From an uncultured Bacillota bacterium (lineage in GTDB: Bacteria; Bacillota_I; Bacilli_A; RF39; UBA660): DNA of 37,971 bases. The stretch lies in NCBI GenBank assembly GCA_946611635.1, contig CAMODW010000009.1, positions 1 through 37,971 on the forward strand, written 5' to 3'. Below are positions 9,417-18,316 of this stretch, piece by piece (position 1 is the first letter of the stretch; each line of letters begins with the position of its first letter). The notes beneath the pieces are model-generated. The model made no database searches and had not been told where the DNA came from. It worked only from the letters and a program-made list of their open reading frames with translations. The translations under genes and the position numbers were made by a program.

Positions 9417-10358
9417 TTATTTATATTTGTTTTCACTGAATTCTTCAAATATATCTAAAAGATAATCTTTTCTAGCTATTTTTTCTAGCCATTTTTCTGG
9501 TATAGCGTCATAGCCGTATATTATTCCAGCCAAGGCGCCTGTTAAAGCTCCGATAGTATCTGTGTCATCTCCTAAATTAACTGCACCTATTATCGCTTCG
9601 GTAAATGATTCACTTTTTAACATTACCCAAATAGCGGCTTCTAAGGAATCAACTATATAACCTGTAGATTTTATATCATTAACAACTAATTTTGATATAT
9701 CTTCTTTTATTAAACGAGAATATACTTGCTGTGTTTCTTCAGAAAACATTGTATAATCAACACATTTTGTCATGCTATACGCTGAATATTTATCTTTACC
9801 ATTTAATAAGAACATTACTAACCTAACATATATATAACAACCCATAACGCTTATTTCATGTGCATGTGTAATAGAAGATAGTTTTTTAACTAACTCTAGA
9901 ACTTCAAAATCTTTCAATTTTTTTTCAACTGCATAATAAGCAAGAGGAATAATTCTCATCAAAGAACCATTTCCATTACTATATTCACTAGTAAGACCAA
10001 ATTTAGTAGGATCTTCTTCACGATTTTTTTCGTATTCTTCTAAAGCGCTCTTTGTGGTGTTACCAATGTCAAAAACTTCTTTATTAGCTGTATAGTCAGC
10101 ATGATTTTTCCATAGCAAAAATTTGTCAGCTATATCTTTGACATCAAAATCACATTTTGCATTTATTGAATCTATTGTTGCTATTAGCATTGAGGTATCA
10201 TCTGACCATGTTCCTTCTGGGACATCATAAGTACCATTTCCTATCATCTTTGTAACAGGATTATCTAGCAGCTCACTACGTGGTTTGAATTCGACAGGAA
10301 CGCCCATAGCATCACCTATGGCAAATCCCATAAGTCCACCAATGTACTTCTCCTTCAT
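9417..10358 (-). CDS. ADP-ribosylglycohydrolase family protein (DraG-like)
   Basis: GLMGFAIGDAMGVPVEF, GTWSDDTSM, NLGDDTDTIGALTGALAG metal-binding motifs. Confidence 0.93.
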   Translation of the reverse strand: MKEKYIGGLMGFAIGDAMGVPVEFKPRSELLDNPVTKMIGNGTYDVPEGTWSDDTSMLIATIDSINAKCDFDVKDIADKFLLWKNHADYTANKEVFDIGNTTKSALEEYEKNREEDPTKFGLTSEYSNGNGSLMRIIPLAYYAVEKKLKDFEVLELVKKLSSITHAHEISVMGCYIYVRLVMFLLNGKDKYSAYSMTKCVDYTMFSEETQQVYSRLIKEDISKLVVNDIKSTGYIVDSLEAAIWVMLKSESFTEAIIGAVNLGDDTDTIGALTGALAGIIYGYDAIPEKWLEKIARKDYLLDIFEEFSENKYK

Positions 10359-10417
10359 AAATACCACCCACCTATTGATATTATACTATAATTTCAAGAA
10401 ATTTATAGTATTTTCTT

Positions 10418-10939
10418 TTATTTTAACTTCTTATTTTGGATTATTCTTCCTGTATCTATATCTATTAGGTATAAATTATTGTCTTCATATTTAATATATG
10501 TATGTTCTTTATTAACTCTTGGGAAACCCACACTTCCTGGATTTAGATGTTTTCCGTCTAAATTATAAACGTGGGTATGCCCCTGAAATGAGTAATTATC
10601 TGCTATTAAATGAGCATATTTATTGTTTAGATGACCATGAGTAATAAAGAAACTATTATCATCTAAATCTATTTTGTCTATTTCGTTCTCTACAGAAAAA
10701 TTAAATCTTTCTAGTTCATAGTGTCTATCACAATTTCCAATTACAGCAGTAGTTATTTTAGCTCTCTTATTAAGTATATCTATTATTTCTTTTTCTTCAT
10801 CCTCATCATAGTAATAATAATTATAAAGAAAATCTCCTAGAATAATTATTTTATCAAAATTTTCTAATTCGCATATTTTATCTATTTTTCTTGTATATTC
10901 TAAATTACCATGGATATCTGATATTATCAAAGATTTCAT
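10418..10939 (-). CDS. YfcE/MJ0936-type metallophosphoesterase
   Basis: SDIHGNLE, GDFLYN, GNCDRHYE, THGHLNN, GHTHVYNL, NPGSVGFPR. Confidence 0.92.
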   Translation of the reverse strand: MKSLIISDIHGNLEYTRKIDKICELENFDKIIILGDFLYNYYYYDEDEEKEIIDILNKRAKITTAVIGNCDRHYELERFNFSVENEIDKIDLDDNSFFITHGHLNNKYAHLIADNYSFQGHTHVYNLDGKHLNPGSVGFPRVNKEHTYIKYEDNNLYLIDIDTGRIIQNKKLK

Positions 10940-10956
10940 AATTATTCCTTTCTATT

Positions 10957-10981
10957 ATAAAAAAAGACTTATATAAGTCTT
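10957..10981 (-). terminator. Terminator of the 70-aa alpha-CTD-like gene
   Basis: AAGACTT-atat-AAGTCTT followed by a T-run on the minus strand. Confidence 0.75.
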
Positions 10982-11192
10982 AATCATACATCTTTTTACC
11001 AAGATCTAATCCTTCTAATTGGAGAGCTATAATAATACTTTTTATTTCTTTATCAGTCATTTTTATTTTTTTTAAATCTTTTCTTTTTAACACCCATAAG
11101 TCTTTTATGAAAACAATATTATTATCTAGTAATTTGTTAATAATTTTATCTGTTAAGTTCATATTTTTTACACTATCTTCAAGACTAAGCAT
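10980..11192 (-). CDS. Small stand-alone RNA polymerase alpha C-terminal domain-like protein (HhH)
   Basis: 70 aa LEDSVKNMNLTDKIINKLLDNNIVFIKDLWVLKRKDLKKIKMTDKEIKSIIIALQLEGLDLG has the residue pattern of RpoA CTD (L...R..N.L...GI.T...L......DL..I...G.KS...I...L...GL.L). Excellent RBS (aggaggtgtaataATG). Confidence 0.72.
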   Translation of the reverse strand: MLSLEDSVKNMNLTDKIINKLLDNNIVFIKDLWVLKRKDLKKIKMTDKEIKSIIIALQLEGLDLGKKMYD

Positions 11193-11222
11193 TATTACAC
11201 CTCCTAGATATTTCTTTATTTA

Positions 11223-11251
11223 ATTATAGCATTTTCAAGATATCTATGTAA
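11223..11251 (-). promoter_or_regulatory. Sigma-A-type promoter of the alpha-CTD-like gene
   Basis: -35 TTACAT (11246-11251), 17-nt spacer, -10 TATAAT (11223-11228), preceded by TGC. Confidence 0.65.
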
Positions 11252-11261
11252 GTCTTAATTG

Positions 11262-12338
11262 CTATGCTTTAAAAACAAATTCATAATCATTGTTAGAGAA
11301 TTTATTATTCCCATCTATTTTAAAAGTCATTTTTATATTGCTTTCCACTTCAATATCTGTACTCTTTTTTGTATCATAATCAAAAACAGAATAGGTATGA
11401 CCAGAAAACTCCAATATTAAGAAACCATTTTCTTTTTTATATGTTCCTTTATATGAATCGCCAGCTTTATCTAAAGTAATATATGTATAATAAGCACAAG
11501 TATTATCTTTATTTAAAGTAATGTAGCTATAGGTAGTTGATGGACAACCTGATTGAAGCAAGCATTTATTTAGAGAGTAAATCCCAATACTTAGATCATT
11601 GTTGTTATTTAACTCAGAGGATGAATCAAGATCTATATCACTAGATATTGCCACTAAGTTTTTAAGTTTATTTATTTCAATTACTGAATTATTTTTATCT
11701 ATTAAAAGAATCCCAAAGTAAGTAAAACCATTATGATTATATTCAATTGTATGAACTCCACTATAAAGTTTGTCGATATTACAACTTGATGAACAAGATA
11801 TTTCCTTTTCATCAATTTTTAAAATATCGTTTCCTAAAGTGTTAAAAGTTACATTATTAATTATTCCTAGATATGAAACCTCTTCATAATTGTTACTAAT
11901 CTTATAACTAATTGCTTTGGTAGTTCTCCTATTTAATATATCTGTATTTCCTTCACTTGTGTATTTTATATCTTTAGTAGTTAATTCTTTTTGACCATAA
12001 TAATAGCGATTAATAAAATCTTCTTTGCTACTATATTTAAAAGTATCACTATAATATTTATCATATATATTTTCTAATTTTTTTTTATTAAACATTATAT
12101 CTGTCATACTAGTTAGATTTTTAGAAGTTAAATATTCTTTATCATTAAGATATAAATCGTTATATACTCTATTAAACTTGTAAGAATTAAAATTTTCTAA
12201 AATATTATTTTCTTTTATTCTATCATAATAACCATATACATATATTAAGTATGTTATTACTGATACGATAATAAATAATAATAAAGTGATAATTATAGTT
12301 ATAATAAGGCTTTGATGTTTATTGACCCATCTTAACAT
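11262..12338 (-). CDS. Hypothetical membrane-anchored extracytoplasmic protein
   Basis: 358 aa; single N-terminal TM (SLIITIIITLLLFIIVSVITYLIYVY); two Cys clusters (SCSSSC, KCLLQSGC). Confidence 0.75.
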   Translation of the reverse strand: MLRWVNKHQSLIITIIITLLLFIIVSVITYLIYVYGYYDRIKENNILENFNSYKFNRVYNDLYLNDKEYLTSKNLTSMTDIMFNKKKLENIYDKYYSDTFKYSSKEDFINRYYYGQKELTTKDIKYTSEGNTDILNRRTTKAISYKISNNYEEVSYLGIINNVTFNTLGNDILKIDEKEISCSSSCNIDKLYSGVHTIEYNHNGFTYFGILLIDKNNSVIEINKLKNLVAISSDIDLDSSSELNNNNDLSIGIYSLNKCLLQSGCPSTTYSYITLNKDNTCAYYTYITLDKAGDSYKGTYKKENGFLILEFSGHTYSVFDYDTKKSTDIEVESNIKMTFKIDGNNKFSNNDYEFVFKA

Positions 12339-12392
12339 AATCCCACTTCTTTCTATTTTGTATATCTTAGTAATATGATATTTTTATATCAT

Positions 12393-12425
12393 AAAAAAAT
12401 TATAACATATTTCAGTTATAATTTT
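12393..12425 (-). terminator. Terminator downstream of the ABC transporter
   Basis: AAATTATAAC / GTTATAATTT inverted repeat followed by T7 on the minus strand. Confidence 0.7.
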
Positions 12426-12465
12426 AAGCTTTTAGATATTATTATATACACTTTATAATCATTTT

Positions 12466-15400
12466 TTAGTCTGTTCTTAGGGCTTCTACAGGATCTTTTT
12501 TAGATGCTGCTCTAGCAGGTATTAAACCACCTATTAGTGTTAATACTATACTTAAAATGATAAGTTTTATAGCATTAGATATACTAAGTGCAGCATTTAA
12601 TGGAATATTACCAGTATATTTATGTAATGTTGTATTAATTATAGGTATTAAGATATATGTTATTGTCATACCAAAAATTCCTGATAAGAAACCTATTATA
12701 AATGTTTCGGCATTAAATATTGAAGAAATATTACGTTTTGAAGCACCAATAGCTCTTAGTATACCTATTTCTTTAGTTCTTTCATAAACAGAAATATAAG
12801 TTATAATACCAATCATTATAGATGATACTACTAATGATATTGATACAAAAGCTATTAGAACGTAACTTACAGCATTTACTATTGTTTTAACTGAATCCAT
12901 TAGTATTCCTGTTGTATCAGAATATCTTATTTCTTTTTCTTCTTCGCCTTTATTTTTTACTTTTTTATTATAATTATCTATAAATTTTAAGAAATGCTCT
13001 TTTCCTTCAAAACTAGAAAAGTAAAAAGATATATAAGTTGGTTTTTCTCTATCTTGATAACCTAAAGCTAGAAGATTTGAGTCTTGTGTAGTTACTGTTT
13101 TACTCATCATTGCTGTTACGACTCTTGCAAGTTCATCTTCTGTAAAATTAAGCTTAAAAGCACTAGTTATTTTATTTTGATCAACATTGAAAGCGTTAGC
13201 GATACTGCTCATAAGTTTAGTAGTCAATTCTCCTACTTTAGTAAGAATAACTTTTTTCATTTTGGCCTCTGTCATTACTCTAGCCATTGTATCTTCCGTT
13301 TTAATAATAGCAGCGTTACTAAAGTATTGATTTTTTATTGTTGCTAATATATTCTGCTCTATTTTAGCTACAGGGTTATTCATATCTGTTGTAAGAGTTG
13401 GATCTATAGATGCATAGGTAGAAATATATATAGGCAATAATCCTTTTAATAATCCACTATACGCTGTTTTTAAGCTAGCGCTAGGTATAACATAATCGTT
13501 TTCTATAGTTTTTAAAATACTTTCTACTTCAGCTGAATTCATATAATTATCAATATAACTTTCAGCTTCATTTAAACTAATTGTTTCTGTAATACTACCA
13601 AACAAGCCATCTGTTATTGTATTTAAATTATTAACAAAAGCTTCTCGTGCAGGAGTAGTATCGGCAGTTATAGCATTAGATATTTCTTCCATATATCCTT
13701 GTGTTTGTTTAGTTAGGGCGGCTTGATCAATTTTGATATCAAATGCACTTTCTAACTTCTTTTTATCAACCGATACTAGGTCATTAAATTCGAAATCAAA
13801 ATTATTTTTCTTTTCATCAAAATTTTTACCTGAGAAGACATCTAATTTACTATTATTTAATTGTTTTTTTACTATAGTAGTGCTATCAGCGTAATTAATT
13901 ATATGATCTATTAATTCCTTTTTATAAGCTACTCCTGGAGATAAGACGCTAGAAGAAGAACCTTTTTTTGCTGTTACTATACCTACTATTTTTAACTTAG
14001 TAGCATTTTTATAAAGTTTATTCATATATTCTTCATCATCGCTCATATCTTCATAAACATCGTATTTTATATTATATTTATAAGTATCGGCTGCTTCAAT
14101 TAATCTTAAATCAACATTTAATAAATCGTCGTAAGTAAGTTCTAATGGAGTATTATTAATATCTACTTTTTCACCACTCATTATTTTAGCAACCATATCA
14201 TTTAATTCGTCATTATCTCTTAAACCTAGTGAATAAACTAATAAATCTGATATACCATTAGGTTCTGATAAAACGATAATCATCTCATTATAATTCTTGG
14301 GCCAGGTACCTGCTAAAACATCATATTGTTCTTTTAATGTTTCTTCATCATCTATCATTTGGGTAAAAATGGATGCGAAAGATGAATATGATCCCATAAG
14401 ATTACTATCACCATACATACTTTTGAATAAGTTACTCGGATTTAATTTAGAAAGCTTATTAGTAGAATCTATAGTATAGATTAAAGGATCAACACTATAG
14501 GAATATTTTATACTTGTTAAATCTTTATCAATTTTATTATAGTTTTTTTCTACATATTTTTTAAAACTCTTTAAGTCATTAGTACTTATACTAGATAGCA
14601 TTGTTGTTATATATTGTTGTTCTTTCACTTTATTACCTTTTTTAGTTTCATTAGAAGAGCCACGCATTGATAATAAAGCACCGGTTATATCTGTTGATTC
14701 TTGCATTATGCTTAATGGATAGGATGTAAGTGTATCTTCTTGAATAGAATCAACATAGTTTTGGAATCCAGTAGATACCGCTAATATTAAAGCGATTCCA
14801 ATAATACCTATAGAACCTGCAAAAGCTACTAAAATTGTTCTTCCTTTTTTAGTCATCAAGTTATTAAAAGATAATGATAAAGCTGTTAAGAAAGACATTT
14901 TTGTTTTGTTTCTTTTTTCTAATTTTTTATTTGTGGTATCTATTTTACCATCATAAGAGTTGGTATCTTTTGTTATTTTTCCATCTTTGATACTAATAAT
15001 TCTATTAGCGTATTCTTCAGCCAAATCCGGATTATGAGTAACCATAATAACCAATCTTTTTTTAGAAATATTTTTTAAAACATCCATAATTTGAATACTT
15101 GTTTCAGAATCTAAAGCTCCCGTTGGTTCGTCAGCTAAAATTATTTCTGGATTATTAACCAAAGCTCTAGCTATAGCTACTCTTTGCATTTGCCCACCAG
15201 ATAATTGATTAGGTTTTTTATGAATATGTTTTTCTAAGCCAACATTTTTTAAAGCTTCTTTAGCTCTTGTCCTTCTTTCTTTCTTAGAAACACCTGACAA
15301 TGTTAATGCTAATTCAACGTTTTTTAAAATTGTTTGATGAGTAATTAAGTTATAGCTTTGAAATACAAAACCCACTCTATTGTTACGATAAGTATCCCAG

Positions 15401-15627
15401 TCTCTATCGTTAAATTTTTTTGTACTTATTTCGTTTACTACCAAATCCCCAGAAGTATAATGGTCTAATCCCCCAATAATATTTAAAAGTGTAGTTTTGC
15501 CACTCCCGGAAGGCCCTAAGATAGCGGCAAATTCACATTTTCTAAAATTAATACTTACGTTATCTAAAGCCAATTGCTCGAATTCACCAGTATTATATTT
15601 TTTTGTAATATTTTTTAATTCTAACAT
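12466..15627 (-). CDS. MacB-type ABC transporter with ATPase fused to FtsX-like permease and a large extracytoplasmic domain
   Basis: Walker A GPSGSGKT, signature LSGGQMQRVAIARAL, Walker B IILADEPTGALD; C-terminal FtsX block YERTKEIGILRAIGASKRNI...GLIPARAASKKDPVEALRTD. Confidence 0.93.
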   Translation of the reverse strand: MLELKNITKKYNTGEFEQLALDNVSINFRKCEFAAILGPSGSGKTTLLNIIGGLDHYTSGDLVVNEISTKKFNDRDWDTYRNNRVGFVFQSYNLITHQTILKNVELALTLSGVSKKERRTRAKEALKNVGLEKHIHKKPNQLSGGQMQRVAIARALVNNPEIILADEPTGALDSETSIQIMDVLKNISKKRLVIMVTHNPDLAEEYANRIISIKDGKITKDTNSYDGKIDTTNKKLEKRNKTKMSFLTALSLSFNNLMTKKGRTILVAFAGSIGIIGIALILAVSTGFQNYVDSIQEDTLTSYPLSIMQESTDITGALLSMRGSSNETKKGNKVKEQQYITTMLSSISTNDLKSFKKYVEKNYNKIDKDLTSIKYSYSVDPLIYTIDSTNKLSKLNPSNLFKSMYGDSNLMGSYSSFASIFTQMIDDEETLKEQYDVLAGTWPKNYNEMIIVLSEPNGISDLLVYSLGLRDNDELNDMVAKIMSGEKVDINNTPLELTYDDLLNVDLRLIEAADTYKYNIKYDVYEDMSDDEEYMNKLYKNATKLKIVGIVTAKKGSSSSVLSPGVAYKKELIDHIINYADSTTIVKKQLNNSKLDVFSGKNFDEKKNNFDFEFNDLVSVDKKKLESAFDIKIDQAALTKQTQGYMEEISNAITADTTPAREAFVNNLNTITDGLFGSITETISLNEAESYIDNYMNSAEVESILKTIENDYVIPSASLKTAYSGLLKGLLPIYISTYASIDPTLTTDMNNPVAKIEQNILATIKNQYFSNAAIIKTEDTMARVMTEAKMKKVILTKVGELTTKLMSSIANAFNVDQNKITSAFKLNFTEDELARVVTAMMSKTVTTQDSNLLALGYQDREKPTYISFYFSSFEGKEHFLKFIDNYNKKVKNKGEEEKEIRYSDTTGILMDSVKTIVNAVSYVLIAFVSISLVVSSIMIGIITYISVYERTKEIGILRAIGASKRNISSIFNAETFIIGFLSGIFGMTITYILIPIINTTLHKYTGNIPLNAALSISNAIKLIILSIVLTLIGGLIPARAASKKDPVEALRTD

Positions 15628-15636
15628 GTTACCACC

Positions 15637-16632
15637 CTATTTTTTTTCGTTGTTATTAAGTAAGAATTGTAACTCTGGGGCTACATCACTAGCATTTAGA
15701 TTTGCACTTTGATTAGGGGCTTGTCCCTCCTGAATAGAGGGTTGATTGGTATTTTGTTCTTCTACTACAGGAGATGGATATACTTGGTCTAGCGGCTGAG
15801 AAGAGATATTTTCTTGTATTTGATTTAAGGACTCTGTAATCGGCGGAGAATCTACTATAGGTTGATTTGCTACAACACCTTCGGGCACTGGCATATCTCC
15901 ATAGTTTATTCCTTGGTTTTGATTAATTCCATCACCCATAGTCGGATCAGTAGCTACATTTTGCGAAACCAATTTAGGAGTTTTGCTACTTCCGCCTCCA
16001 CCTAAACCATCACTACTAGCATAGGCAATCATAGGGTTACATAAGATACCAATAAAGCTTGCCAAACCTCCATAAGCAACAATTTTTGTCTTATTTTGTA
16101 GTGCTTCCATTTCTTTCATTTGTTTTTCTGAATACGTTGTAAGCATTGAAGAATCTTTTGAATCTAATATCTTTATGTAAGAATTTATTACACTAATACT
16201 TAGAAAAGATGTTATTGCTATAACTACTACTATTCCATATTTAAAGTAACGATGTAGATTACTTTGTGTTCTTACAAGAAATGGTATTGTTAAAAATAAT
16301 ATTGTACCTATCGCTTCAGTACTATATATTAGTATTTTATAAAAATTTAAAGCATCCTCTTTATTAACTACCATAAATAGAATTATAACACCTGCATAGA
16401 GAAAAGCTACTATTATATCTATTATGGCTAATATAGTATGTTCCATATTAGTTAATAATGAAAAGCCAAAAAATAGTAGAATACCTGAAAATACAAATAA
16501 GGTAAAGCTTGTAGTTCCTAGAAGCATCTGACTTGTATCTATTTTTATTTTATTTATAAGTATTAAAAAAATAATTATACTTGAAATAACCGTAAATATT
16601 GCTGCTACATATCCTATTTTTTTTGTTTCCAT
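15637..16632 (-). CDS. Hypothetical polytopic membrane protein with Pro/Gln/Asn-rich C-terminal tail
   Basis: Six or so hydrophobic segments, then disordered tail (SSDGLGGGGSSKTPK... QAPNQSANLNASDV). Start moved to METKKIGY. Confidence 0.75.
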   Translation of the reverse strand: METKKIGYVAAIFTVISSIIIFLILINKIKIDTSQMLLGTTSFTLFVFSGILLFFGFSLLTNMEHTILAIIDIIVAFLYAGVIILFMVVNKEDALNFYKILIYSTEAIGTILFLTIPFLVRTQSNLHRYFKYGIVVVIAITSFLSISVINSYIKILDSKDSSMLTTYSEKQMKEMEALQNKTKIVAYGGLASFIGILCNPMIAYASSDGLGGGGSSKTPKLVSQNVATDPTMGDGINQNQGINYGDMPVPEGVVANQPIVDSPPITESLNQIQENISSQPLDQVYPSPVVEEQNTNQPSIQEGQAPNQSANLNASDVAPELQFLLNNNEKK

Positions 16633-16761
16633 ATCTACACCTCTATTTATATATAATATCATATATTTTCATTATTTAAAATTGATATTTTACGTGTCTT
16701 TTTATGTTATAATTGTAAACGGAAGGAAGATACTATTTTATAACTATAACAGGAGGAATAA

Positions 16762-17478
16762 ATGAAAAAGAAATATAAAAAGCTATTATTTGATTTAGAT
16801 AATACTCTAGTTGATGATGACGAAAACAGAAGGTATGCAATTAAAAAAATATTGGAAGAAAGAAAAGAAAAAGTTAATACAAAGGATATAGAAGATTTTC
16901 TTAATATAGATAATAAATTTTGGCGCGATAGAGCTGCTGGGTTAATAAAAGATCCTTATGAATTTAAAGACCAACAAGAAAAAACAGATTGGGTACGAGC
17001 GCAAAGATTTATTATTTTCTTCAAAGATATTTCTTTACAAGAAGGTATAGAAATAAATAATAAATATATCGAATATTTGAATGATAATATTGTACCAATG
17101 AAAAATGCCGATAAAGTATTAAATACTTTATATAGTAAGGGATATGAATTGTATATAATAACCAATAGTCCCGTTAAAGCAATCAACAATAAACTTACTA
17201 AATCTGGTTTAAAAAAATATATTACAGATGTATTTTCTGCGGAAGAAGCGGGACATATGAAACCACACACTGATTTTTATAATAATATATATAGTAAAAT
17301 TGGTAATGATGGAGATATGCTTATAGTTGGAGATGAACTTGGATGTGATATAGCACTAGGTATTAATAATAATATCGATACTTGTTGGTTTAACAATAAT
17401 AGTTTTGAGAATAATACTTTATATAAACCAAATTTTATGATAAAAGATTTAATTGAATTGACTGATATTATAGAATAA
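16762..17478 (+). CDS. HAD superfamily hydrolase (YjjG-like)
   Basis: FDLDNTLVDDDENR, IITNSP, KPHTDFYNNI, MLIVGDELGCDIALGIN; RBS aggagg. Confidence 0.9.
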   Translation: MKKKYKKLLFDLDNTLVDDDENRRYAIKKILEERKEKVNTKDIEDFLNIDNKFWRDRAAGLIKDPYEFKDQQEKTDWVRAQRFIIFFKDISLQEGIEINNKYIEYLNDNIVPMKNADKVLNTLYSKGYELYIITNSPVKAINNKLTKSGLKKYITDVFSAEEAGHMKPHTDFYNNIYSKIGNDGDMLIVGDELGCDIALGINNNIDTCWFNNNSFENNTLYKPNFMIKDLIELTDIIE

Positions 17479-17510
17479 TTAGTGATATAATAACTAAGGA
17501 GATGATAATA

Positions 17511-18296
17511 GTGATAATAGAAAGAAACGAAGACGAAATAAATAAACTTAGAGAGGCTGGCAAAATAGTTGGTCTTACCCATAAGTATTTACAACAATTT
17601 ATTAAACCAGGTATTACTACTAAGGAATTAGATAATCTTGCTAAAAAGTTTATCGAGAGTAAAGGTTGTACTCCATCTTTCGAAGGATTATACGGGTTCC
17701 CAGGAGCAATTTGTATAAGCGTTAATGATGAGGTAGTTCATGGAATTCCAAGCAAAAGAGTTTTAAAAGACGGTGATATTTTAAAACTTGATATCGGAGC
17801 ATGCTATGAAGGCTATCACGGGGATTCGGCGTGGAGTTATATTGTTGGTGAACCAAAATCCGAAAAAGATGTAAAGTTACTTAAACACACTGAGGAAGCC
17901 TTAATGGATGGTCTTAAAGCTATCCATGATGGTTGCACCACAGGAGATATTGGACATGCTGTTGAGAAAACTGCTCATAAGTATAACTTAGGTGTTGTTA
18001 GAGAATTAGTTGGACATGGTGTTGGAGATAAGGTACATATGGAACCAGATGTGCCAAATTATGGAAAAGCTGGCAAAGGACCAAGACTTCATAAAAACAA
18101 TGTAATCGCTGTTGAACCAATGTTAAATCTTGGAAGTAGATATATATATCAATTAAATGATGGATGGACTATTAAAACTGAAGATGGTAAAAATAGTGCT
18201 CATTTCGAACATACTGTATTAGTTACTGAAGATGGTTATGAAATATTAACTAGAAGAGATGTTGAATTAGATCCAGAAGATATTATTGCAAAATAA
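17511..18296 (+). CDS. map: Methionine aminopeptidase type I
   Basis: SVNDEVVHGIPSKRVLKDGDILKLDIGACYEGYHGDSAW, GHGVGDKVHMEPDVPNYG. The ATG at 17502 abuts the SD (AAGGAGATG), so the GTG at 17511 is preferred. Confidence 0.95.
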   Translation: MIIERNEDEINKLREAGKIVGLTHKYLQQFIKPGITTKELDNLAKKFIESKGCTPSFEGLYGFPGAICISVNDEVVHGIPSKRVLKDGDILKLDIGACYEGYHGDSAWSYIVGEPKSEKDVKLLKHTEEALMDGLKAIHDGCTTGDIGHAVEKTAHKYNLGVVRELVGHGVGDKVHMEPDVPNYGKAGKGPRLHKNNVIAVEPMLNLGSRYIYQLNDGWTIKTEDGKNSAHFEHTVLVTEDGYEILTRRDVELDPEDIIAK

Positions 18297-18316
18297 AAAG
18301 CCGTAACGGCTTTTTT
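18295..18316. terminator. Bidirectional terminator between convergent map and PBP genes
   Basis: AAAAAGCCG-taa-CGGCTTTTTT. Confidence 0.9.

Noticed and set aside
16956-17582. Minus-strand ORFs of 101-104 aa over the HAD hydrolase and map start
   Set aside because: Antisense to conserved genes, no supporting signals.
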